NCBI GenBank assembly: GCA_903813345.2
Contig: CAIIXF020000012.1
Coordinates: 18,297,520-18,361,519, forward strand
Direction of reading: 5' to 3'
Source of the DNA: Owenia fusiformis
Taxonomy: Eukaryota; Annelida; Polychaeta; Sabellida; Oweniidae
Length of the DNA: 64,000 nt
In this document: one piece after another, positions 24,032 through 33,931 of the stretch
How the letters are laid out: every line of letters begins with the position of its first letter
Numbering within the stretch: position 1 is the first letter of the stretch
Notes under the pieces: generated by a model
What the model was told of the DNA's origin: nothing
The model's database searches: none
The model's input: only the letters and a program-made list of their open reading frames with translations
Translations under genes and position numbers: made by a program

Positions 24032-25685
24032 TGTTCAAAGTATGGGACTATGGCAGTAATCTACAATACTAATATGAACTGTTAGCAGTACGTAACTTCC
24101 TTCGACCTGTCTATGAATAATCAGCAACCAGAGAATGAGAGATAGAATGGGGTTCACCTTCACCATAAAACGTGTAAACAATTTATTTATAAATAGTGTG
24201 CTAAGTTCGATACAATGACAGCCATCCAGAAAACTAATATGAACTACTTCCTTCAATCTCTCCTGAATCTTTCTGTAAATGATGTGCAGAATATGACTAT
24301 GTGATTCTAATCTTTCAACCTATCTTTGAATAAACAGAAAACTCAGAATTAAAGAAAGTGCCTTCCCATTTTCATAAAATAGATTCTCAAATGGAAAAGT
24401 ATTGTCTACCTTTGGTAGACAATACTTACAAAATTATTGATTTTGATTTGTAGTCTCGAACTTTGAGAAACTTAGATAGCACAGTTTGTGACCTAGTTTG
24501 AGCACTTTTGACCTTGAACAATACTGTTTCATCAACATTATCAATATCACTCAATTGTACTTCACTAGTCACTAAAGCTGATAATAAAAAAGGTTTACAT
24601 AAATACACTGTAAGAGATGGACAACTCCTTACCACTGACTGTACATGTTTCATCATTGATACAACAAGGCATTAACATGACAAAATGTGACCATATAGTG
24701 GAAGCTTTAACAAATTGTTACCAACGAAAAACAACCACCGAATACCATCCACAAAAAAGTTGGTAACCATAACAATATGTCATCACTTCTAGTGGTGACA
24801 TAGAATGTATATACTTGAATATTGAAAGTGCATCAGGTACCTAATCTACAGCTGCCATAGGAACCAAATATTAAACACAGATTAGTCATAAAGTTCGATC
24901 CTTCAAATATTTCTTGGAAGCCTATTTTCTATATTTCCGGATGAGTCAAAAAAATTTTTTAAGATAAAGGGTTACAAGTAGAATTTACTGACCATCTAAA
25001 ATTAATAAAAGTTTCTTCAACTTTCTAAACAAACATTGTTGCATCAATATAGTGTACATATATGGGTAATAGATCCTGATAGACATGCCTTCCCTGACTG
25101 ATTATTATGTTATCAAAGGGGGGGGGGGGGTCGGATCCCTCCCCCTGGCTAGAAATCCTTTCAAAATCATGCAGTTTTTCAACATTCTGAGCACTGTCTG
25201 CATGATTTTTTTTGCCAAAAACAGTCAACAAGGCACAGGACGTGAACGAGATCACACCATCAAATAGGCCGCCAGAAAACAAGATGGCCGCCCAAAAGTT
25301 AATCAGTTCTAGTACTTGATATCCTCTATCATTTGTGTAAATTTGAAGGAAATCCAATGAGCGGTTTTCCTGAAATGGCGATGACAAGAAAAACCTTCAA
25401 AATGGCCGCCAGAAAACAAGATGGCCACCCAAAAGTTAATCAGCTCTAGTACTTCATATGCTCTATCATCTCTGCGAATTTGGAGAAAATCTGATGAGCA
25501 GTTTTCCTTAAACGGCGATGACAAAAAGCGGGACGATCACGACCACGACCAGTATGACGACTATATCCCACCGATGGTGGGATAAAAAGTTCCCCCCTTG
25601 GCAAAAGCTTCCCCTTGGTAAAACCACTCCCCCTAGGTAAATCCTGGCTACGGGCCTGTTTATATATACAGATTATATATATATA
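24032..25685. other. Sulfotransferase A 3' flank, no gene; repeat debris
   Basis: Aligns with B 50650-51790. A possible AATAAA lies at 24329-24334 (changed in B). A short dispersed repeat is at about 24715-24800. At about 25265-25530 a block of about 130 bp with 'ATGGCCGCC' motifs is present twice in tandem. The stretch ends in CTGGCTACGGGCCTG (about 25645), the inverted partner of CAGGCACCTGTAGCCGG in B (about 51619), so remnants of an older TIR element seem to be shared by both copies. Confidence 0.5.
24397..24427. repeat. 31-bp perfect palindrome, copy A only
   Basis: AAGTATTGTCTACC, then TTT, then its exact reverse complement. Copy B has only the left arm (about 51013-51026) and diverges after it, so the right arm was gained in A or lost in B. 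Confidence 0.6.
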
Positions 25686-26818
25686 CAGGGTGGGCCAAAA
25701 AAAAACCAATACCCAACTTTAAATTAGAATGAAAATAGCTATGTTCAATATGATACATTGATTTATATATCATTTTAAAGGTAATTCATTTTCGAACAAT
25801 TTGGTATATAACACTATGTCATGAAATCAATATTGAAGTTTTATTATGCTTATTTGGGAGACCGGGTCGGTATTTGAGGTATCCAGATTTTAGGGAGAAA
25901 ATAGTAAATCTGCGGAATACTGTTACTTTTTTATTTATAGAACATCATTTTGTTAGGTGAGTACATGCTTGTATATTTGCATATTGTGTGACTAAACTTA
26001 TTGTTAATGAATTTCAGTGTTGTTTATTATCAATAAGTACTCAAAGGGGGTATGTTAAAAGACATTAAACGTATATGTGACGAGGATATTATTTTCCATC
26101 AAGACATTGCCTCGTACCATAGATCAAAGGAGACATTGGCATTTCTTTGCAAACAAGGTGTCAATTTGATTGATCTCGATGCTTGGCCACCCAACAGCCC
26201 CGATGCTAATGTGTTTGATTACCGTACATGGAGCCATCTCGCGGAAATGGTACAATCAAAACCATCCAATAAACAGCATTGATGAGCTGAAACAGAATCC
26301 TAAAGTACTGAAATGAATTGTAACAGAAATCTCTCAATAAGGCTACTGATAGATTGCGCTACCGCTTGAAGCTTATTGTTGATGCAGAGGGGAGGGGGTG
26401 GGGTATATTGAGCAATTGTTAAAATTGTTTAAATAAATGAAGTGTAAAATGTTATTAAACAACACTGAAATTCATAAACAATAAATTTAGTCACACAATG
26501 ATGCAAATATCAATATCCAAGCAATGCTTGGCAAGCATGTATTCACCTAAAAAAAGAATGATACTCTATAAATAAAAAATTAACATAATTCCGCAGATTT
26601 ACTATTTTCTCCCTTAAATCTGGAGACCTTAAATAGCAACCCGGCCTCCCAAAGAAGTATAATAAAACTTTACTATTGATTTCATGACATAGTGTTATAT
26701 ACCAAATTGTTTGAAATTGTATAACCTTTAAAATGATATGTAAGTCAATGTGCCATATTGAATGTAACTATTTTTATTCAGATTTGAAGTTGGGTATTGG
26801 TTTTTTTGGCCCACCCTG
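25686..26818 (+). mobile_element. Tc1/mariner-type transposon with very long inverted repeats
   Basis: Ends CAGGGTGGGCCAAAAAAAAA and, read from the right, CAGGGTGGGCCAAAAAAACC, flanked by TA. The inverted repeats extend inward about 350-370 bp with moderate divergence (left about 25686-26050, right about 26420-26818). A transposase remnant at 26052-26282 (76 aa) shows the Tc1/mariner pattern: 'FHQDIASYH' with the second catalytic Asp, then 'WPPNSPDANVFDY' with the third. The first Asp and the DNA-binding domain are missing, so it is a dead copy. No counterpart is seen in segment B. Confidence 0.8.
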
Positions 26819-27882
26819 TAGATTATTCCTCATTGTAACAGTGAGAGTCAGTCTGTTTCTATAAAACAGAAACATAACATACTGTACAACATGTTGATCT
26901 GTCAAAATCAACTCTCAATTGAGAATCCAAATTCAAATGATCAAACTATGTAATGATTTCAAATTCAAATAAGTCTTTAATTACGTTCATATTCAAATGA
27001 GTGAGGTACATACAAAGTACAATGTTTCATATTACAAGAATAAAAATACATATTGAATTTATATGACAGTATGAAAGACAAGCGGCCTACCTAATAACAG
27101 TGCACTAATAACATTACTGTAATTATAAAGTGAAGATTCACATATTCATAGTCTAATGATTCTAAAGATGAAACGGCGCTTTCTAAAATAAGAGTTATAT
27201 ATGATGATGAAACTAAAAGTGTAGTGTTTGATGGCTTATAAATACACTTGTTTTAAAATTGCAAAATAAACGCATGCAAAAACATATATACGTTTAAAAT
27301 CAAGCCATTCATTCTAGCACTGATTGCATGTAACAACAGACTCTAGTACATGTATTGATCCTAAGAGGCAAACTGAACTAACAATAGACTTTACAATAAT
27401 AATATAACAATAGATTCTATAATAACAATACATTTGCAGATATGGTCTTAATAATCTCAAATGAAAAAGCTGGGCCAAGGCAGGATTTTCTGACAACATA
27501 GTCTAATAAGAGGCGATATAATGGAACTATAATATTGCAAATATCTGCCATACTATTAAAAGTTGCACCTCAATAAGTTGATAAAAAAGATTATGAGGAC
27601 TTCAAAGACTTAAAAGGTGAAAGATAATAAACATTACAAAAATATAAAAATGGGAATATTGCATTCCATATTTCATAATTTCCATAATTTAGTACTTCAG
27701 TGATAGCGGGATAGATAAAGAAATGTCTATCCTGACCCGAGATACATTCTACATTCCTCTATGATTATGTAGAAAGAAACACAGTAGGTTTTGGATACAA
27801 AATGTAGTAGTTGGGATCTTTTCTCTGTGTACTGTAGTCTCGATGTTTCAGAAAATAAATATTATACTAAAATGTTTTTTCC
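26819..27882. other. Non-coding flank 3' of the ABCB last exon (copy A)
   Basis: Aligns closely with B 51790-52851 without a conserved reading frame. Since the ABCB exons are on the minus strand, this is probably their 3' UTR and downstream DNA. Nothing else is seen. Confidence 0.45.
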
Positions 27883-28173
27883 TCACAGCTTGGTATTTGA
27901 ATTTGCCATAGAATGATCAACATCCCCATTGCTTAAGTTCATAACAGGGCGGTCATTCCCATCGGAAAGAGCACTTTTAACATCAAGTATTAACTCATCA
28001 CTGTTTGTTTTACTGTCATCATTGCCGTTTCCAAGTTCATTTTCAAACATTTTGGCAGTGGCTTCACCTGCAATCAACTGTCGTAGAACAAGCTTTTTGT
28101 AAATGCCACCTTTCTGAAGTAGGTCACTATGGGTTCCTTGTTCAGCTATTTTGCCCTGGTCTATCACAATAAC
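27883..28173 (-). pseudogene. Orphan last exon of the ABCB half transporter (copy A)
   Basis: 96 codons plus stop. It opens with '[15 protein letters not shown]', the end of an ABC nucleotide-binding domain after the H-loop, and ends in a polar tail. It is nearly identical to the last exon in copy B (52852-53139), with one extra codon and a few substitutions. The acceptor AG is intact. Homology with B stops at about 28325, and the sequence then jumps to DNA matching B from about 61857. The other nine exons known in B are therefore absent, which makes this a gene relic even though its frame is still open. Confidence 0.8.
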
Positions 28174-28517
28174 CTGGAATTGCAAGAAATTGAGATTTCT
28201 TGAAAAGCTACATACTTGTACAGTAAAACCTGTTCGATGGAACATCTTTCTGTAATAAACACCTGTCTACAAGGAACAGTTTTTAAAAGAACCAAATATT
28301 TTTCCATTGACCTCCATGTTATTTTTGGGGGTTTTGTTTTAATTTTTGGATACTTTTTGTTAAATCAAGCAAAATTTTCAATTCAATTTCAATTCAATTC
28401 AATTTATTTATTTCATAATTCTTATATAATATACACTATAAAAACGAGCCGCTAGACACCCTAGTGGGTATATGTTGCGGTTTTTCCTTTGTTTTACTAG
28501 AATATTGAGAGGTCTTG

Positions 28518-28605
28518 ACTGTTGACTGCCAAACACCAACTGCCAATCTCCAAACACCATCCACAAAAAAGTTGGAGACCATAACAATGGTGACATAATA
28601 AAATA
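28518..28605. repeat. Short dispersed repeat at the ABCB deletion junction
   Basis: CTGCCAAACACCAACTGCCA followed by ATCCACAAAAAAGTTGGAG and ATAACAAT. It is the first sequence shared with B (61857 on) after the missing ABCB part. Related copies sit at about 24715, 51250 and 61857. Confidence 0.55.
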
Positions 28606-29286
28606 ATGTTTCCTTGGTGACTTATACATGATTATAATTTAGCAGGCTTGTTTTTATACATCATACATGTGTGGTCAAACAACAGTAAACATTAGAATGT
28701 GCTATCAACATTTCTGTCCTGTTGATTTGAGAAACTTTAGTCCAGTCCAAAGGTTTGGATGTAAATCATCTAAATTTAACATTCAAACAAGAGCATGGTA
28801 TTAAGCAAATAGAAACTAGATAAATAATTTAAGAGACATGAATAAAGCATCCAGTAAGATACCCTTCTCAAGATCTAGTCTTGTCTGCACTCTTAAGATG
28901 AGTGATTTGTAAAACACACAGTCGCAAAACATTATGATAATCATACATTTTGTTACTCTCAGACAGCTTACCATGTTTAAGATATATTAGATCAGCTCAG
29001 ACGAATGTACAGATAGATGAAGGCTTGTACTATATCCCCCGAAATTAATTTGATAATTATAGTTAGAGGGGCAATTAAGATTCAGAGTATCCCTTATACA
29101 ACACCGGCTATCTTTACTGATTGTGATATAAAGGTATTACTAATGATAAAGAGAAAGGATTGGTCGCTAGGAAATCATTTGTTGTTCAAGGCTGACTCGA
29201 ACACAGTGGATAATAAAGAATTATAGCCAAAGACAAAGCTGCAAATATTACCAACTGCTGTGAAAAGGAGGAGGAAAACACCAGAC

Positions 29287-31697
29287 ATGAAGTTACCAAC
29301 AGTGCTACTGCTGTGCTGTTTCATGTTTGTAGCATCAACAAATGCGTTGGAATATACTATAATAGGAGTTCTAAATTTATTTTCCTCACTTCCATCTCCA
29401 CTTTTCATTGGAGAATCTCTTAAAAATGAAACAATATTGAGTCAAATGACACCAAAATGCCGGCAAGATGTTGATATTTATAATGGGATCTTAGCAAGTG
29501 GAACTGCTGGTTTCTTTGTGCCCATTTTAACAAGTAAGATTCAATATTCCTGTTAATATGCTCAGTATTTACATGTATGATGAAACATACTAGAACGATC
29601 GAACCTGCTAAGTGGAACACCTCTGTAAGTGGAACACCTCCAAGTGGAACACTTTTTGTGGTCCCAAGGGTGTTTGATTTACACACATTCTTCTGCAGTT
29701 TGTTCTTGAACAATAATACTATTTCAATGAAAAACATTATATGCTATTTTTCGAGTAATTAAAAATTGTAACTTGTTAAACAAAAGTAACATTCTGTCTA
29801 TGTATTAAAGTACAAGGCATGTGCACAAAAGTAACATCCTGTTTACATTTAGGCATGTGCACAAAAGTAACAACCTGTTTACATTTAGGCACGTGCACAA
29901 AAGTAACAACCTGTTTACATTTAGGCATGTGCACAAAAGTAACAACCTGTTTACATTTAGGCACGTGCACAAAAGTAACATTCTATTTACATTTAGGCAC
30001 GTGCAAAAATGTTACATCCTGTTAAATTTTAGGAATGTGCACAAGAGTTACATCCTGTTTACATTAAGGCATGTGCACAAATGTAACATGTTGAAGTGCA
30101 TGGCATGTGCCCAAAATTGTTGGTGACTGAATATATTAAAGAAGCAAGAGAAGGTCTCAAAGCCCCAGAGGAACAATATTGCTTTGAATTTAAATAGTAC
30201 AGCCAGATCTGTAGTCACCTATGTAAAAGGATATGATTTAAATAATGTTTGGTTATTTTAATGTTCCAAGTGCTCGACTCAGATGGAAAGGAAAAGCCTG
30301 GATCATTTGGTGGAGCTATTAACTGGATAGGAGCATATGATCAGTGTAATGGGGTAGAGGTATACAATTTATGATATATTATCATTGTAAAGGGATACAA
30401 GTGTAGTGTATTTATTTATTTTAGTATTTACTTGATTCAAAACAGAACATTTTCCGAGGTAAACGTTGACATTTTTTCAGAGAACTTAATTGTATATTTT
30501 GAATTTTTATATTTAGGTTTTTCAAGTTTCAAAATGGCAGATCAGGTTGGGGATGCATGTCAAACATGATTCATGGATGCATTCAATTGCCACACCCAAT
30601 TTATCTTTTTGACCTCTTAAACATGTGAACCTCAAGGAGGTGAATAATTGATATTAAAAAAATTCTTGATTGAATTTAACTTAATCAAGCTCTGTTGTTT
30701 TTATTTTGTTTCTATTGAACTCTACATAGTGCAACATTTATAAGCATTATTTTGTTTGTTTTTCTTGTTTTAAGATGCTTGCTTAAATTGTAAATATAGA
30801 TACTTGGAAACAATCTTTTCTCATAGTATTCCAATGTTTCTCTGACATTCTTTTTTTGAATAAAAAATTCAAAATCTCAAACTTTTAAGCGGAATTATCA
30901 AAATGTTTGATAATACTGAATTTAAATTAGATTTGTTGGAACTTTTAAAACATAAGTATGACATTGAATGTTGACAGTAAAAAATGAGATAAATTCTATG
31001 CTCAACTTATTTTCATCCACATTATTACACAAACATATAAATTGTTATTACAGATGGAAACATATAAATTGTTATTACAGATGGATGCAGACATCCCAAT
31101 AGGACAGAATACTGTCAGGCTCAAGTTCAAGGGACAGTACATGTCTATCAGAATATGGGCGATTGATCCAGACAGGAACAATGCATATGTTAGTATATTA
31201 AGGCAGTTTTGCATGTTGAGAATAATTATGTAATTTTCACGATTTTTAATTATACCTGTAGATAATTAATAAAATTGGTATTTTTTTCAATCAGTTTATG
31301 TGAATAATTACATGTTATGGTGGTAGAATAAATTCTTCTCAGTCAAAATATTACAATCAGAATGTTGGTAGGACATTTTCCTGGTTATTTCTATTACTAT
31401 TGGGTCAAAGTGTGGAACTACCTTAAGATTCAACATTTGTAATTTCTGCAAGAGTATACAGACCTTTGAGTGTTTTTCACCAAATCATGAGTCTACAAAA
31501 AAACTAGAAAGTATTCTGATTCTCCACTATTTTATTCAGACACCATTTGACATTGGAGCATGCGTCCCTGACAGTTGTAGTGAAGATGACGTAAGGAGAT
31601 ACATGACATATGGGGAAAAGTCTGTTGTTCCAATGGAGGTTTACAATGGCAATCAATGGAATAATATATGGGCAGATAGTGGTGCTATAGCTATGAT
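29287..31697 (+). CDS. NRF-domain secreted/membrane protein, copy A (exons 1-4, 3' end lost)
   Basis: Exons: 29287-29533, 30271-30359, 31081-31188 (or from 31054), 31540-31697. About 200 residues can be read. The first 20 residues are a signal peptide (hydrophobic 'VLLLCCFMFVA' then 'STNA'). The NRF domain follows: 'KCRQDV' (58-63), 'GAINWIGAYDQCNGV' (about 97-111), 'FKGQYM' in exon 3, and 'IGACVPDSCSEDDV' (153-166). NRF-6-like proteins carry this Cys-rich N-terminal domain before a multi-pass acyltransferase-3 domain; members act in lipid handling and drug uptake in nematodes. Exon 4 ends in 'IWADSGAIAM', where the first membrane segment normally begins. No downstream exon is found. Instead the exon end is amplified 30 times and followed by a retroelement, so this copy may be broken or incomplete in the window. 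Confidence 0.8.
29815..30110 (+). repeat. 36-bp minisatellite in NRF A intron 1
   Basis: About eight units of roughly 36 bp, of the form GCATGTGCACAAAAGTAACA plus ACCTGTTTACATTTAG. The period is divisible by three and gives a spurious open frame. The matching intron in copy B has fewer units (about 63185-63350), so array length changed after duplication. Confidence 0.85.
31031..31080 (+). repeat. 27-bp tandem duplication of the NRF exon 3 acceptor
   Basis: ACATATAAATTGTTATTACAG occurs twice, its AG ending at 31053 and at 31080. Both AGs are followed by ATGGA. Use of the first would add nine in-frame residues ('METYKLLLQ') before the second; use of the second gives the usual junction. The motif looks like a duplicated polypyrimidine/acceptor unit. 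Confidence 0.75.
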
Positions 31698-33931
31698 GTA
31701 AGTACATGTTGGTGTAGAAAATGGCAAACAATGGAATAATATATGGGCAGATAGTGGCGCTATAGCTATGATGTAAGTACATGTAGGTGTAGAAATTGGC
31801 AAACAATGGAATGATATATGGGCAGATAGTGGCGCTATAGCTATGATGTAAGTATATGTAGGTGTAGAAAATGGCAAACAATGGAATGATATATGGGCAG
31901 ATAGTGGTGCTATAGCTATGATGTAAGTACATGTAGGTGTAGAAAATGGCAAGCAATGGAATAATATATGGGCAGATAGTGGTGCTATTGCTATGATGTA
32001 AGTACATGTAGGTGTAGAAAATGGCAAACAATGGAATAATATATGGGCAGATAGTGGTGCTATAGCTATGATGTAAGTATATGTAGGTGTAGGAAATGGC
32101 AAACAATGGAATGATATATGGGCAGATAGTGGTGCTATAGCTATGATGTAAGTACATGTTGGTGTAGAAAATGGCAAACAATGGAATAATATATGGGCAG
32201 ATAGTGGTGCTATAGCTATGATGTAAGTACATGTAGGTGTAGAAAATGGCAAACAATGGACTCATATATGGGCAGATAGTGGTGCTATAGCTATGATGTA
32301 AGTACATGTAGGTGTAGAAATTGGCAAACAATGGAATAATATATGGGCAGATAGTGGTGCTATAGCTATGATGTAAGTACATGTTGGTGTAGAAAATGGC
32401 AAACAATGGAATGATATATGGGCAGATAGTGGTGCTATAGCTATGATGTAAGTACATGTAGGTGTAGAAAATGGCAAACAATGGAATGATATATGGGCAG
32501 ATAGTGGTGCTATAGCTATGATGTAAGTACATGTAGGTGTAGAAAATGGCAAACAATGGAATGATATATGGGCAGATAGTGGTGCTATAGCTATGATGTA
32601 AGTACATGTTGGTGTAGAAAATGGCAAACAATGGAATAATATATGGGCAGATAATGGTGCTATAGCTATGATGTAAGTACATGTTGGTGTAGAAAATGGC
32701 AAACAATGGAATAATATATGGGCAGATAGTGGCGCTATAGCTATGATGTAAGTACATGTTGGTGTAGAAAATGGCAAACAATTGAATAATATATGGGCAG
32801 ATAGTGGCGCTATAGCTATGATGTAAGTACATGTAGGTGTAGAAAATGGCAAACAATGGAATAATATATGGGCAGATAGTGGTGCTATAGCTATGATGTA
32901 AGTACATGTTGGTGTAGAAAATGGCAAACAATGGACTCATATATGGGCAGATAGTGGTGCTATAGCTATGATGTAAGTACATGTAGGTGTAGTAAGGGCA
33001 AACAATGGACTCATATATGGGCAGATAGTGGTGCTATAGCTATGATGTAAGTACATGTAGGTGTAGAAAATGGCAAACAATGGAATAATATATGGGCAGA
33101 TAGTGGCGCTATAGCTATGATGTAAGTACATGTAGGTGTAGTAAGGGCAAACAATGGACTCATATATGGGCAGATAGTGGTGCTATAGCTATGATGTAAG
33201 TACATGTTGGCGTAGAAAATGGCAAGCAATGGAATAATATATGGGCAGATAGTGGTGCTATAGCTATGATGTAAGTACATGTAGGTGTAGAAAACCACAA
33301 ACAATGGACTCATATATGGGCAGATAGTGGCGCTATAGCTATGATGTAAGTACATGTTGGTGTAGAAAATGGCAAACAATGGAATGATATATGGGCAGAT
33401 AGTGGTGCTATAGCTATGATGTAAGTACATGTAGGTGTAGAAAATGGCAAACAATGGAATAATATATGGGCAGATAGTGGCGCTATAGCTATGATGTAAG
33501 TACATGTAGGTGTAGAAAATGGCAAACAATGGAATAATATATGGGCAGATAGTGGTGCTATAGCTATGATGTAAGTACATGTAGGTGTAGAAAACCACAA
33601 ACAATGGACTCATATATGGGCAGATAGTGGCGCTATAGCTATGATGTAAGTACATGTTGGTGTAGAAAATGGCAAACAATGGAATGATATATGGGCAGAT
33701 AGTGGTGCTATAGCTATGATGTAAGTACATGTTGGTGTAGAAAATGGCAAACAATGGGATAATATATGGGCAGATAGTGGTGCTATAGCTATGATGTAAG
33801 TACATGTAGGTGTAGAAAACCACAAACAATGGACTCATATATGGGCAGATAGTGGCGCTATAGCTATGATGTAAGTACATGTTGGTGTAGAAAATGGCAA
33901 ACAATGGAATGATATATGGGCAGATAGTGAT
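31645..33931 (+). repeat. 75-bp array: amplified NRF exon 4 end plus 5' splice site
   Basis: The unit is the last roughly 50 bp of exon 4 ('GNQWNNIWADSGAIAM') followed by GTAAGTACATG and about 14 bp of intron. The first donor is at 31698 and the last at 33871, a distance of 2173 bp or 29 intervals of 75 less 2 bp, giving 30 donors. Two units (around 32990 and 33145) are 1 bp shorter. Units differ at few positions (for example GTAGG or GTTGG, AATAAT, AATGAT or ACTCAT). In frame, each unit has TAA straight after the last codon, so use of any downstream donor would truncate the protein. The array stops inside a unit at 33931, where a retroelement begins. Confidence 0.95.

Larger units (their letters stand above)
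14900..31200. repeat. Segmental duplication, copy A (LINE, SULT, ABCB end, NRF)
   Basis: From TATACAGGTATGTACATG at about 14900 the sequence aligns with segment B from about 40892 to the window end. Gene order, exon boundaries and intronic repeats are shared: MITE, sulfotransferase of 7 exons, last ABCB exon, NRF exons 1-2. The sulfotransferase proteins are about 95% identical. Copy A has a full-length LINE remnant, a 1297-bp TIR element, a 96-bp MITE and a mariner element that B lacks. It also lacks about 8.6 kb of ABCB exons that B has. The right end cannot be fixed because B runs out of the window at a point matching about 30720. Confidence 0.9.

Noticed and set aside
29017-29226. 69-codon frame upstream of NRF A, also present at 62377-62586
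   Set aside because: Nearly all base differences between the copies change the amino acid, so there is no sign of protein constraint. It is probably 5' flank or UTR.
31504-32982. 492-codon minus-strand frame of 25-residue repeats
   Set aside because: It is antisense to the amplified NRF exon end. The 75-bp unit has no stop in that frame, so the openness is automatic.
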